This document shows, one piece after another, positions 1 through 9,059 of a stretch of DNA of 64,000 nt. The position numbers and the translations under genes were made by a program. This DNA comes from an uncultured Lachnospiraceae bacterium (GTDB taxonomy: Bacteria; Bacillota; Clostridia; Lachnospirales; Lachnospiraceae), in the NCBI GenBank assembly GCA_910587635.1, contig CAJUNB010000024.1, positions 72,351-136,350 of the forward strand, written 5' to 3'. Under the pieces are notes generated by a model, which was not told the origin of the DNA, searched no databases, and worked only from the letters and a program-made list of their open reading frames with translations. Positions within the stretch are counted from its first letter, which is position 1. Each line of letters begins with the position of its first letter.

Positions 1-2376
1 AATAACAGTTTTGAGACACTTATCAAAGATCTTCGCAGATATAAGAAAAACGGTTATCGCGTATTACTTTTGTCCGGTTCCAGGACACGGGCAAAACGTC
101 TGGCAAAAGATCTGGCGGATGAGGAGCTGACAGCATTTTACAGTGAAGACCCGCAGCGGAAACTGGCAGAGGGAGAGATTATGACGAGCTATGGCCATGT
201 GCTGAAAGGCTTCGAATATCCTTTGCTCAATTTTGTTATACTTTCGGAAAGCGATATTTTTGGCAGAGAAAAGAAAAAAAGAAAAAAATATAAAAAATAT
301 GAGGGGCAGAAGATCCGCAATTTTGCAGAGTTGAATGTGGGTGATTATGTCGTACATGAGAGTCACGGGCTTGGTATCTATCAGGGGATCGAAAAAGTAG
401 AAATTGAAAACGTCGTAAAAGACTATATGAAAATCGAATACCGGGACGGAGGAAATCTGTACATTCTGGCTACGGGGTTTGATGCAATCCAGAAATATGC
501 TTCCGCAGACGCCAAAAGACCCAAGCTGAATAAGCTGGGTACTCAGGAATGGGGACGGACAAAGAACAAAGTCAAAAATGCGGTAGATGAGGTGGCAAAA
601 GACCTGGTGGAGTTGTATGCTGCCCGGCAGGAAAAGGCCGGATTTCAATTTGACAGGGATACTGTGTGGCAGAAAGAATTTGAAGAGATGTTTCCCTTTG
701 AAGAAACAGAAGACCAGCTCATAGCTATTGAAGCGGCGAAGGCGGACATGGAGAGCAGTAAAATCATGGACCGACTGATCTGTGGGGATGTGGGGTACGG
801 TAAGACAGAAATAGCGATCAGGGCTGCCTTTAAAGCAGTACAGAGTGGAAAACAGGTGGTATTTCTCGTACCGACTACTATTTTGGCACAGCAGCATTAT
901 AATACGTTAATACAGCGGGTAAAGGACTTTCCGATTCGGGTGGATTTGCTGTCCAGATTTCGAACAACAGGGGAACAGAAAAAGACGATAGAAGATCTGA
1001 AAAAGGGTCTTGTGGATGTGGTAGTGGGTACTCATCGGGTATTGTCTGCAGATGTAAGTTACAGGGATCTGGGACTTCTCATCGTAGATGAGGAACAGCG
1101 ATTTGGGGTGGCACATAAAGAGAAAATCAAACAGATGAAAGAGAACGTAGATGTCCTTACCTTGTCGGCAACTCCCATACCGAGAACACTCCATATGAGC
1201 CTGGCCGGGATACGGGATATGAGTGTGTTGGAGGAAGCACCGGAAGAGCGAATGCCGATACAGACATTTGTATGTGAATACAATGATGAGATGGTGCGGG
1301 AAGCGATCGTAAGAGAACTTTCCAGAGGGGGACAGGTATATTATGTGTATAATCGGGTGAATACGATTGCCGATACGGCTGCCGCTATTGAGAAGCTGGT
1401 GCCGGAAGCCAATGTGGCGTTTGCCCACGGACAGATGAAGGAGCGGGAACTGGAACGGATTATGTATGATTTTATCGGTGGAGAAATCGATGTGCTTGTT
1501 TCCACTACCATTATTGAAACCGGTCTGGATATTTCCAACGTGAACACGATGATTATCCATGATTCAGATCATATGGGCCTTTCCCAGTTGTATCAGCTGC
1601 GGGGAAGGGTGGGACGTTCCAACAGGACGGCGTATGCATTTTTGATGTATAAAAAGGATAAACTTTTGAAAGAAGTGGCAGAAAAGAGACTTCAGGCGAT
1701 TCGGGAATTTACTGATCTTGGGAGTGGTTTTAAAGTGGCCATGCGGGATTTGGAGATCCGGGGTGCGGGAAATCTGTTGGGGAGAAGGCAGCATGGGCAT
1801 ATGGAAGCGGTGGGCTACGATTTGTACTGTAAGATGCTCAATGAAGCTGTGAAACATCTGAAAGGAGAAGGGGCGGAAGTAGATTTCCCTACCAATATAG
1901 ACCTGGATGTGGATGCCTATATTCCGGCTTCTTATATTATGAATGAGGTACAGAAGCTGGATATCTATAAACGGATTGCCAGTATTGAAAGTCAGGCGGA
2001 ATATGAAGATATGAAGGAGGAGCTGACGGATCGATTTGGAGAAATACCTAAGTCAGCAGAAAATCTGTTGCGCATCGCGCTGTTGCGGAAACAGGCCCAT
2101 GACTTGTATCTGTCAGATGTACAGGGGAAAAATGAAATACTGAAATTTTCTTTTGTTGTAAACGCGCCTATTAAAATAGAAAATTTACCGATACTTTTGC
2201 AGAAATTTGAAAAAAAGCTCACTTTTCACCCGAAAGGAACACCTTATCTGCAATATCGCTATAAAAAGTGCGGCGTTGTGGAAAAAGACGGGGAGATGCT
2301 GTTGGAGCTGACAGAAAGAGTTATGTGGGATATGAAGCAAATTTTATTGGAAGAAAATAGTAACGCAGGTGTATAG
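1..2376 (+). CDS. mfd: Transcription-repair coupling factor Mfd, 5' end cut off by the window
   Basis: Mfd is a DNA translocase that removes RNA polymerase stalled at lesions and recruits UvrA. The reading frame is open from base 1 with no stop, so the N-terminal UvrB-like part lies outside; about 791 of roughly 1,150 residues are here. In order are the CarD-like RNA polymerase interaction domain (NVGDYVVHESHGLG, near base 330), the Walker A motif GDVGYGKTE (near 784), the Walker B motif DEEQ (near 1087), the helicase motif QLRGRVGRSN (near 1590) and the C-terminal TRCF domain (about 1900-2250). An internal TTG at 70 is only an apparent start. spoVT follows in the same direction about 150 bases on. 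Family assignment is secure. Confidence 0.97.
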   Translation, partial: NNSFETLIKDLRRYKKNGYRVLLLSGSRTRAKRLAKDLADEELTAFYSEDPQRKLAEGEIMTSYGHVLKGFEYPLLNFVILSESDIFGREKKKRKKYKKYEGQKIRNFAELNVGDYVVHESHGLGIYQGIEKVEIENVVKDYMKIEYRDGGNLYILATGFDAIQKYASADAKRPKLNKLGTQEWGRTKNKVKNAVDEVAKDLVELYAARQEKAGFQFDRDTVWQKEFEEMFPFEETEDQLIAIEAAKADMESSKIMDRLICGDVGYGKTEIAIRAAFKAVQSGKQVVFLVPTTILAQQHYNTLIQRVKDFPIRVDLLSRFRTTGEQKKTIEDLKKGLVDVVVGTHRVLSADVSYRDLGLLIVDEEQRFGVAHKEKIKQMKENVDVLTLSATPIPRTLHMSLAGIRDMSVLEEAPEERMPIQTFVCEYNDEMVREAIVRELSRGGQVYYVYNRVNTIADTAAAIEKLVPEANVAFAHGQMKERELERIMYDFIGGEIDVLVSTTIIETGLDISNVNTMIIHDSDHMGLSQLYQLRGRVGRSNRTAYAFLMYKKDKLLKEVAEKRLQAIREFTDLGSGFKVAMRDLEIRGAGNLLGRRQHGHMEAVGYDLYCKMLNEAVKHLKGEGAEVDFPTNIDLDVDAYIPASYIMNEVQKLDIYKRIASIESQAEYEDMKEELTDRFGEIPKSAENLLRIALLRKQAHDLYLSDVQGKNEILKFSFVVNAPIKIENLPILLQKFEKKLTFHPKGTPYLQYRYKKCGVVEKDGEMLLELTERVMWDMKQILLEENSNAGV

Positions 2377-2530
2377 TAACAGAAGACTGGTTTGCGTATT
2401 TTAACCGTGAGTTTTCTTTCCTGCTGAGGACATATTCCTCTCATGAATTTAGGTATAAAAAACCTTCATTTACAAATAATAGTATCACGAGAAAATGAGA
2501 GAAAGACACTGACAATGGAGGAACATGAAA

Positions 2531-3076
2531 ATGAAAGCAACGGGAATTGTGCGCAGAATAGATGATCTGGGACGAATTGTAATACCGAAAGAGATCAGAA
2601 GAACGCTGCGGATCAGAGAAAGCGATCCGCTGGAAATTTTTACTGACAGAGAAGGGGAGATTATACTGAAAAAATATTCTCCTATCGGTGAGATGAATAC
2701 ATTTGCAAAACAGTATGCAGAAAGCCTTGCCCAGGTATCAGGACATGCTGCCATCATAGCCGACAGAGATCAGTTTATTGCAGCATCCGGTGGTTATAAA
2801 AATGCGATTGGGAAGTCGATCAGCAAGGAGCTGGAAGAGAAACTGGATAAACGAGAGACATTTATCGCTTCCAGGGGAGAACGGAATTTTATTCAGATCT
2901 TTGAACAGGGAGACGGTGAATATATGCACGAGGCAGTGGGAGTCATTATCTGCGAAGGGGACGTGATCGGTGCAGTCATCCTTCTGGATGATGACAATAA
3001 GAGCAAAATGGGAGAAGTGGAAAAGAAGCTGATATTGTCTGCGGCAGCATTTCTGGGAAGACAGATGCAGGGATAA
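2531..3076 (+). CDS. spoVT: Stage V sporulation protein T (AbrB-type regulator)
   Basis: SpoVT is a DNA-binding regulator of late forespore genes. The N-terminal 50 residues form the AbrB swapped-hairpin domain with DDLGRIVIPKEIRR. The remaining 130 residues fit the GAF-like domain known in SpoVT. Length (181 aa) matches Bacillus SpoVT. The frame also contains an ATG at 2525, but GGAGG at 2517-2521 is only 3 bases from it and 9 bases from the ATG at 2531, and starting at 2531 gives the usual N terminus MKATGIVRR. The gene is monocistronic and ends at a strong terminator. A possible sigma-G promoter around 2453-2484 is too poorly spaced to call. Confidence 0.95.
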   Translation: MKATGIVRRIDDLGRIVIPKEIRRTLRIRESDPLEIFTDREGEIILKKYSPIGEMNTFAKQYAESLAQVSGHAAIIADRDQFIAASGGYKNAIGKSISKELEEKLDKRETFIASRGERNFIQIFEQGDGEYMHEAVGVIICEGDVIGAVILLDDDNKSKMGEVEKKLILSAAAFLGRQMQG

Positions 3077-3120
3077 CAGTGAAAACAAATATGAGACGGT
3101 GGATGGAAAATAGGCCGATG

Positions 3121-3180
3121 AAAAAACTGCCCGGAATATCTGACAGATCGTAACTGTGAGAATTTCCGGGCAGTTTTTAT
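3121..3180. terminator. Bidirectional terminator between convergent spoVT and pncB
   Basis: The arms AAAACTGCCCGGAA and TTCCGGGCAGTTTT form a long stem with A-run and T-run flanks, so it can act on both strands between two convergent genes. Confidence 0.9.
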
Positions 3181-3220
3181 ATAAAGTTCGGGAATGATGT
3201 GAAAGAAAAAAGTCCCTTTG

Positions 3221-4675
3221 TTACTGTTGTCCCATCTTATCCAGCAGCTGTATCTTCATATCATAGAGCTTTTTGGACAGATCTACATAGACCTTATGAG
3301 GATTCACAAGTCGTCTCGTTTCGTCCCAAAGAGTATTTAATTCTGCCTGGCAGTAATCCCGGATGTCCATTGTCCGGGGGGACTCATAGACGCATTTTCC
3401 TCCTTTGAATATGGGAATCATAATTTCCCGCAAGGTATATTTGCCGGGAGCAAGCAGCGTTTTTTTCCAGGGCTCATGGGAGTCGAAAAGGAGCAGTGGC
3501 TCATCTTCCGAATAGTGCTCGTCTACAAGACAGATCAGATCGGCTTTGATTTTTCCGGACTCTTTTTCGTAGACGCGGAGAATGGTTTTATTGCCGGGAT
3601 TTGTAATTTTTTCTGTATTTTCCGACAGTTTGATTTTCGGTATGAAGTTTCCTGATTCGTCCATAATGGCTGACAGCTTATATACGCCGCCGAAGGAAGG
3701 ACAGTCTTTGGAAGTGATCAGGTTTGTACCTACCCCCCAGGAGGTAATGGTAGCTCCCTGGGCTTTTAAACTGTCGATCAGGAATTCGTCCAGGTCATTG
3801 GATGCGGAAATGACAGCATCCGGGAAACCGGCGTCATCCAGCATTTTGCGGGCTTTCTTGGAAAGATAGGCCAAATCGCCGCTATCCAGACGGACACCGT
3901 AATAGGTGAGAGGCACACCAGCCTGACGCATTTCCTGGAAGACACGGATAGCGTTGGGGATACCGGACTTCAGGGTATCATAGGTATCTACCAGCAAGAT
4001 GCAGGCAGTAGGATACATGTCCGCGTAAGTTTTAAAGGCCGTATATTCATCGGGAAAGCTCATGATCCAGCTGTGAGCATGAGTACCTTTGACAGGAATA
4101 TCGAATAGCTGTCCTGCCAGTACATTGCTTGTACCGGAGCAGCCCCCAATGACGGCAGCTCTGGCACCGTAGATGCCCGCATCCGGCCCCTGGGCACGCC
4201 GCAGGCCAAACTCCATGATGCCATCGCCCTTTGCCGCATAGCAGACCCGGGAAGCTTTTGTGGCGATGAGACACTGATGATTTAAAATCGTGAGAATTGC
4301 CGTTTCCACAAGCTGTGCTTCCATAATAGGAGCAATGACTTTGATCAGAGGCTCTCTCGGAAAGATAACCGTTCCTTCCGGGATGGCGTAAATATCGCCT
4401 GTGAACTGAAAGGTATCCAAATAATCCAGAAAATCACTGTCGAAAATACCGAGGCTGGACAGATAGTCAATGTCCTGTTTGGAGAAGTGGAGGTTTTTGA
4501 TATAATCAATGACCTGTTTTAGACCTGCGGAGATAGCATAACCACTGTCTAAAGGATTGTTGCGATAAAATACATCGAAAATTACAGTTTCATTCCGGTC
4601 CTTGTGCTTGAAATAACCCTGCATCATTGTCAGTTCATAGAGATCTGTCATGAGAGTCAGATTTTGTCGGTCCAT
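3221..4675 (-). CDS. pncB: Nicotinate phosphoribosyltransferase
   Basis: Converts nicotinate and PRPP to nicotinate mononucleotide for NAD salvage in the cytoplasm. The 484-residue protein begins MDRQNLTLMTDLYELTMMQG, typical of the longer bacterial NAPRTase class. It has the substrate-loop region EFGLRRAQGPDAG and the phosphate-binding part with YGVRLDSGDL. GAGGAGG lies directly upstream of the ATG on the minus strand. The gene stands alone, convergent with spoVT. A short dispersed repeat (4713-4733) sits in its upstream region. No unusual residues were seen. Confidence 0.95.
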   Translation of the reverse strand: MDRQNLTLMTDLYELTMMQGYFKHKDRNETVIFDVFYRNNPLDSGYAISAGLKQVIDYIKNLHFSKQDIDYLSSLGIFDSDFLDYLDTFQFTGDIYAIPEGTVIFPREPLIKVIAPIMEAQLVETAILTILNHQCLIATKASRVCYAAKGDGIMEFGLRRAQGPDAGIYGARAAVIGGCSGTSNVLAGQLFDIPVKGTHAHSWIMSFPDEYTAFKTYADMYPTACILLVDTYDTLKSGIPNAIRVFQEMRQAGVPLTYYGVRLDSGDLAYLSKKARKMLDDAGFPDAVISASNDLDEFLIDSLKAQGATITSWGVGTNLITSKDCPSFGGVYKLSAIMDESGNFIPKIKLSENTEKITNPGNKTILRVYEKESGKIKADLICLVDEHYSEDEPLLLFDSHEPWKKTLLAPGKYTLREIMIPIFKGGKCVYESPRTMDIRDYCQAELNTLWDETRRLVNPHKVYVDLSKKLYDMKIQLLDKMGQQ

Positions 4676-5002
4676 GATACGCCTCCTCGTTTGAACGTAA
4701 TTTTAGTATCGTACCCTTGTCCACTGAGTGTATGTGGTTTAGATATAAAAAATAATTTTTTAAGTGCACGAAGAATCACGCAAGGGCGATTCTTTTTCCT
4801 TATCATAGAAGAAAATGGGGAGGAAATCAATGCTATTTAAAAAGATATTTAAGATTTGAGAAAAAGAAGCAGCTTTTACTATGTGCAATTTGGAGAATTT
4901 GTGTGTCAGTAGTTTGAGATTTTACGCCTGCCTGTTAATTCACAGCAATCTTTGCAGACCAAACCAGGAACAAATATTGCTGTAAATTGATAAGGTGATC
5001 AG
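4676..5002. other. Intergenic region with repeat, hairpins and a tiny ORF
   Basis: This 327-base gap holds one copy of a short dispersed repeat (4713-4733) and a hairpin (AAGAAT at 4771-4776 pairing with ATTCTT at 4789-4794, inner CGC/GCG) followed by a T-run on the + strand. A nine-codon ORF (4830-4859, MLFKKIFKI) follows a good GGGGAGG site. Near the LacI gene's 3' end is a 13-base inverted repeat with one mismatch (4937-4949 with 4976-4988). The inverted repeat may end the minus-strand LacI transcript. The tiny ORF may be chance or a remnant; no function is claimed. Confidence 0.4.
4713..4733 (+). repeat. Short dispersed palindrome-like repeat, copy A
   Basis: The 21-base site has the core ACCCTTGTCCACTGAG and matches the copy at 43891-43911 in 20 of 21 bases. 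The outer arms (TACCCT/AGGGTA) are imperfect here, with AGTGTA on the right. It lies upstream of pncB, inverted relative to that gene. Confidence 0.7.
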
Positions 5003-6019
5003 TTAAGTTTTGAGAGCCGTACTTGCCCGGACTTTTAACAACGGTTGCAGCGTCACACATTCCGTCGGGTTTTGGGAGCCCTTTATGGAATGCAGCATAC
5101 CGGCTACCGCGTGTTGCGCAATCAGAGAAAGGGGCTGAGAGACGGTAGTAAGAGGCGGTTGTATAATATCCGACATGGAAATATCGTCCACACCGATGAC
5201 AGAGAGATCTTCGGGGATACATAAATTATAATTGCGGCATTCTTTATAAATGCCATAGGCTATCATATCGTTAAAGGCAAAGATGGCAGTGACATTCTGC
5301 CCCAAAAGGCAGGGCAGGGCCCTGGAACCGCATTCAATAGACAGAGAATCACAATAGAGAAGGTTTTCTTCCACGGGAATGTGATATTCTGACAGCGCTT
5401 TTTGATAACCTTTATACCGGTCGGCGTTAATTTTCAGACTGATGGAACCGGCTGCACATCCGATTCTTCGGTGGCCCAGTTCCAGCAGATGCTTACAGGC
5501 GATGTATCCTACGAGTTGTTGGTCCACTTCTACAGAAAAATGGTTGGAGTTTTTGACAATACGATCTGCATAGACTACGGGAATATCAATACTTTCCAGA
5601 AGCTGTTGACACATACGGGTTTCTTCTTTATCTTCAAAGTCCATCTGCATGAGGATGATACCATCTACGCATCTGTCACAGAAAATATGGATATAATCAC
5701 GGGTAATTTTCGGATCTCCATTTGTGTTTCCGATTACTACATTGATCCCTTCCTGTCGGAGTTTCGTCTCTATATGGTTGGACAGTGTGGCGAAGAAGGG
5801 ATTGGAGGAGTCAGGGAGAATGAGCCCTACGGTATTGGTGGTATGGGTGACAAGACTGACTGCCAGCTGATTGGGACGATAATTCAGTTCTTTTACAGTC
5901 CTAAGAACCTTTTCTTTTGTCTCCTGGGAAATGGGAAATGGCTTATTATTTAATATAAAGGAAACGGTGGCCGGTGATACACCTGCCGCTTTAGCCACAT
6001 CTTTTATTGTAGTACGCAT
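5003..6019 (-). CDS. LacI-family transcriptional regulator of carbohydrate locus 1
   Basis: An N-terminal LacI helix-turn-helix (TTIKDVAKAAGVSPATVS, residues 3-20) and hinge are followed by a periplasmic-binding-protein-like sensor domain (about 60-335). The frame is open further upstream, but the ATG at 6019 is preceded by GAGGAG at good spacing and gives the canonical LacI N terminus of a 338-residue protein. It is divergent from the BMP importer operon, so it probably represses that operon by binding the perfect palindrome at 6220-6241. A partial half-site (AATTAAAACG, 6035-6044) close to its own transcription start suggests autoregulation. The effector is unknown; a sugar or nucleoside is likely from the context. 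Confidence 0.93.
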   Translation of the reverse strand: MRTTIKDVAKAAGVSPATVSFILNNKPFPISQETKEKVLRTVKELNYRPNQLAVSLVTHTTNTVGLILPDSSNPFFATLSNHIETKLRQEGINVVIGNTNGDPKITRDYIHIFCDRCVDGIILMQMDFEDKEETRMCQQLLESIDIPVVYADRIVKNSNHFSVEVDQQLVGYIACKHLLELGHRRIGCAAGSISLKINADRYKGYQKALSEYHIPVEENLLYCDSLSIECGSRALPCLLGQNVTAIFAFNDMIAYGIYKECRNYNLCIPEDLSVIGVDDISMSDIIQPPLTTVSQPLSLIAQHAVAGMLHSIKGSQNPTECVTLQPLLKVRASTALKT

Positions 6020-6053
6020 AAAAACTCCTCTCTTAATTAAAACGATATAATAA

Positions 6054-6082
6054 ATTGTATAATAAGTTGAGCATAACGTCAA
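6054..6082 (-). promoter_or_regulatory. Sigma-A-type promoter of the LacI gene
   Basis: On the minus strand, TTGACG (6077-6082) is followed after 17 bases by TACAAT (6054-6059). The predicted start overlaps a half-operator AATTAAAACG at 6035-6044. Confidence 0.65.
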
Positions 6083-6131
6083 TTGATAGGAAATAAATTA
6101 TGTAAAAATTCACCAGTTATTAAAAATTTAA

Positions 6132-6160
6132 TTGACAGTAATAGTGCAATGTGATAGTAT
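6132..6160 (+). promoter_or_regulatory. Promoter of the BMP importer-GH3-rbsD operon
   Basis: A consensus TTGACA (6132-6137) and TAGTAT (6155-6160) are 17 bases apart. The palindromic operator begins about 55 bases downstream of the predicted start, which would fit a roadblock mode of repression. Confidence 0.65.
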
Positions 6161-6219
6161 TGTCACAAGAAATGACTGTAAATATGTGAAGAATATAAGT
6201 CATTTTTAATTTTTTACCA

Positions 6220-6241
6220 TTCATTAAAACGTTTTAATGAA
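6220..6241. promoter_or_regulatory. Perfect 22-bp palindromic operator
   Basis: The half-site TTCATTAAAAC is followed directly by its exact reverse complement. The central CG is typical of LacI-family operators. It lies between the LacI gene and the importer operon, about 100 bases upstream of the first operon gene. Confidence 0.75.
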
Positions 6242-6340
6242 CGAAGGGACGCGTACATGCAATAAAGCCTAAGTGTTGGTAAAAAAAGATACGGAGGGAC
6301 AGGCAAAGGGCCGTCAGAAAGAAAGGAGAGATTGGGAACT

Positions 6341-7423
6341 ATGAAGAAGAAACTTTACATGTTGGTTAGCGTTATGATACTGGGAATAATGCTTTTCACA
6401 ACAGGGTGTGGCAGTGAGGCAGAGGAAGAAGCTGCCGGAGGAGACAAGACGAAGATCGTGCTTTTGCTGAACGGATATCTGGGAGATCTGGCATGGTATG
6501 ACTGCTCTGCGGCAGGAATCAATGCGATTCAGGAGAAATATCCTGATGAAGTGGAGACAAAGATCATTGAAATGACGACAGACCAGTCCAAATATGACGC
6601 TATCATTGCGGATACACTGAGTGAAGACTGGGATATCATCATAGCAGGTTCCTGGACGATGATGGAGTACATACAGCAGGCAGCAGAAGACTATCCTGAA
6701 AAAGAATTCTGGTTTTTTGATGAGCCGATAGAGGGAATCGACAATGTATACAGTATTTCCTATAATGCAAACGAAGGAGCTTTCCTGGCAGGTATGGCGG
6801 CTGCAAGTGTATCTGAAAATGGCGTGATCGGATTTATCGGCGGCGAGGATTCCACAGTAGTAAATGATACACTGGTAGGCTATCTGGAAGGAGCAGCTTA
6901 TGTGAATCCTGATATTAAGGCAATCGTTTCTTATACAGGTAACTGGGACGATTCTGCAAAGGGAAAGGAGCTGGCGCTGGTTCAGTACAATGCGGGTGCT
7001 GATGTGGTAGGGCATCTTGCTTCCAATGCGGGCGTAGGTGTATTTGAGGCGGCAAAGGAGACAGGCAAGCTTGCCATCGGTTCTGATACAGATCAGTCAC
7101 TTGTTTTCGAAGAGAGTGATCCGGAAAAAGCCCAGACCATTTTAACCAGTTCTTTGAAACGGGTAGATGTTTCTCTCGTTCATGCTTATGAGCTCTATAA
7201 AGAAGGTAATATACCTTATGGTACATGCGAGCGTCTTGGATTGGACAAAGAGTGTGTTGGTATTGTGGACAATGATATTTACCGCAGTTATATAAGTGAA
7301 GATGCGGCAAAGGCAATCGAGCAGGCGAAACAGGATATTATTGACGGAAAGATCACTGTATCTTCCGCTTATGGAATGAGTACAGATGAACTCAATGCGT
7401 TCAAGGGACAGTTTGTCGAATAA
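6341..7423 (+). CDS. BMP-family (PnrA-like) substrate-binding lipoprotein
   Basis: Surface lipoprotein that captures substrate for the ABC importer encoded next. A lysine-rich start and hydrophobic signal end in the lipobox LFTTGC (Cys about residue 22), then a charged linker and a two-lobed BMP domain. Family members such as PnrA and Bacillus NupN bind nucleosides, so a nucleoside or ribose-containing ligand is the best guess. The ATG at 6341 is chosen over an in-frame TTG at 6332 because AAGGAGAG (6323-6330) sits about 10 bases before the ATG and only one base before the TTG. First gene of a six-gene operon. A strong hairpin after the stop may keep its mRNA more abundant than that of the membrane genes. 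Confidence 0.93.
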   Translation: MKKKLYMLVSVMILGIMLFTTGCGSEAEEEAAGGDKTKIVLLLNGYLGDLAWYDCSAAGINAIQEKYPDEVETKIIEMTTDQSKYDAIIADTLSEDWDIIIAGSWTMMEYIQQAAEDYPEKEFWFFDEPIEGIDNVYSISYNANEGAFLAGMAAASVSENGVIGFIGGEDSTVVNDTLVGYLEGAAYVNPDIKAIVSYTGNWDDSAKGKELALVQYNAGADVVGHLASNAGVGVFEAAKETGKLAIGSDTDQSLVFEESDPEKAQTILTSSLKRVDVSLVHAYELYKEGNIPYGTCERLGLDKECVGIVDNDIYRSYISEDAAKAIEQAKQDIIDGKITVSSAYGMSTDELNAFKGQFVE

Positions 7424-7448
7424 TCGTATAAAAAAGCTGTGGATTGTA

Positions 7449-7476
7449 ATGGCCAGGAGCTTTTGTTCCTGGCCAT
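7449..7476 (+). other. Intercistronic hairpin after the binding-protein gene
   Basis: A perfect 10-bp stem ATGGCCAGGA/TCCTGGCCAT with an 8-base loop and no T-run. It is better read as an mRNA-stabilising or processing hairpin than as a terminator, because the operon continues. Confidence 0.55.
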
Positions 7477-7496
7477 AGGAAAGGCATGGATAATAT

Positions 7497-9059
7497 ATGA
7501 GTGAGATACTGAGAGTAGAGCATGTGGTAAAAGTATACGGCAACGGGGTAATGGCCAATAAGGACATTAATTTTTCTGCAGATAGAGGAGAAATACATGC
7601 CATTTGCGGTGAAAATGGCGCAGGAAAATCCACGTTGATGAAAATGCTTTATGGCATAGAACAGCCCAGTGAAGGAAGCATTTATGTAAAAGGGGAAAAA
7701 GTAGAGCTCACATCTTCTGCAAAGGCCATCAAAAAGGGAATCGGGATGGTACATCAGCACTTTATGCTCGTTCCGTCCCTGACAGTTGCAGAGAACGTAG
7801 TTCTTGGTGTGGAGCCAAAGAAGGGGCTGCGGTTTCATAAAGAAGAGGCCATCCGTATGACCCAGGAGATTGCAGATAAATATAATCTGCCTGTACCTGC
7901 TGAGGAAAAGGTGGAAAATATTACAGTTGGGCTGAAACAGAGGGTGGAAATTATAAAAGCACTGTTAAAGGGTGCAGAGATCCTGATTCTGGATGAGCCT
8001 ACTACGGTACTGACGCCACAGGAGACAGAAGAGTTGTTTAAGCAGCTCAAAAATCTGAAAAAAGAAGGACATACGATCTTATTTATTTCCCACAAACTGT
8101 ATGAAGTGAAGGCTCTGTGTGACAAAGTGACGATTATGCGCAGCGGTAAAATGATCGGGACAAGAAATGTATCAGAAGTGACGGAAGCGGATATTTCCCG
8201 GATGATGGTAGGGAGAGATGTGGTGGAAGTCATTGAGAAAGAAAAAGCCTCTCCCGGAGAAACGATTCTTTCTGTGAAAGGGCTTGTGAGCAAAAATTCC
8301 GTGGGCAAAAAGATGCTGGATGGTGTAAGCCTGAAAGTAAGAAAAGGGGAGATACTCGGTCTGGCAGGCGTGGAAGGAAACGGTCAGCATGATCTTCTGG
8401 AAGCGATTGCGGGGATGGCGGAAATCACAGACGGAAAGATAGAGATGGAAGGTAAGGATATTACAGGACATTCTATCAGGGAAATCAGAGCTGCGGGAAT
8501 CTCACATATTCCTGAAGATCGTATGATAACAGGAACGGCAAAGCGTATGAGTATCCGTGAAAATCTGCTGGCCGGCAGACACCGGAAAAAAGATTACACG
8601 GGAAAATTGTTATTGAAACAGGACAAAGTCACGGCAGATGCAGACGAGTTGATTACGGAATATCTGGTAAAATGCAGCAATCAACAGCAGGAAGTGGGTA
8701 TGCTGTCGGGAGGAAATATACAGAAAGTAGTAGTAGCCAGAGAATTTTCCAATGAGCCTCATCTCATACTGATAGATCAGCCCACGAGAGGAATTGATAT
8801 CGGTGCAGCTGAGTTTATCAGAAAAAGGCTGATACAGCTTCGGGATGAGGGGAAGGCGGTGCTGTTAAATTCGGCGGATTTAAACGAGGTACTTGGGCTT
8901 TCTGATTCTCTGGCAGTCTTCTGCAACGGCAAAATTGCCGGATATTTTGAAGATGCCAGTCAGTTGACAGAAGAAGAGCTCGGTTTGTATATGCTTGGTG
9001 TGAAGAAACAGGATGCAGAAGAGATAGAAAGGAAATTTCATGAGTGCGGAGAAAAATAA
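7497..9059 (+). CDS. ABC importer ATP-binding protein with two ABC domains (nucleoside type)
   Basis: This cytoplasmic ATPase of 520 aa drives the BMP-type importer. The first ABC domain (about 1-230) has Walker A GENGAGKST and Walker B LILDEPTTVL with a divergent signature (TVGLKQRVE). The second (about 250-505) has an altered Walker A (GVEGNGQHD), the signature LSGGNIQK and LILIDQPTRG. This asymmetry is normal for sugar and nucleoside ATPases of the MglA/NupO/RnsA type. It overlaps the next permease gene by 20 bases, so translation is probably coupled. Substrate specificity cannot be read from this subunit. Confidence 0.95.
   Translation: MSEILRVEHVVKVYGNGVMANKDINFSADRGEIHAICGENGAGKSTLMKMLYGIEQPSEGSIYVKGEKVELTSSAKAIKKGIGMVHQHFMLVPSLTVAENVVLGVEPKKGLRFHKEEAIRMTQEIADKYNLPVPAEEKVENITVGLKQRVEIIKALLKGAEILILDEPTTVLTPQETEELFKQLKNLKKEGHTILFISHKLYEVKALCDKVTIMRSGKMIGTRNVSEVTEADISRMMVGRDVVEVIEKEKASPGETILSVKGLVSKNSVGKKMLDGVSLKVRKGEILGLAGVEGNGQHDLLEAIAGMAEITDGKIEMEGKDITGHSIREIRAAGISHIPEDRMITGTAKRMSIRENLLAGRHRKKDYTGKLLLKQDKVTADADELITEYLVKCSNQQQEVGMLSGGNIQKVVVAREFSNEPHLILIDQPTRGIDIGAAEFIRKRLIQLRDEGKAVLLNSADLNEVLGLSDSLAVFCNGKIAGYFEDASQLTEEELGLYMLGVKKQDAEEIERKFHECGEK

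Noticed and set aside
2453..2484. Sigma-G promoter of spoVT
   Set aside because: GTATA and AATAGTA are 20 bases apart rather than about 18, and the -10 is weak.
4830..4859. Nine-codon ORF as a regulatory leader peptide
   Set aside because: Although it has a good ribosome site, no regulated gene follows in that direction; both neighbours are on the minus strand.
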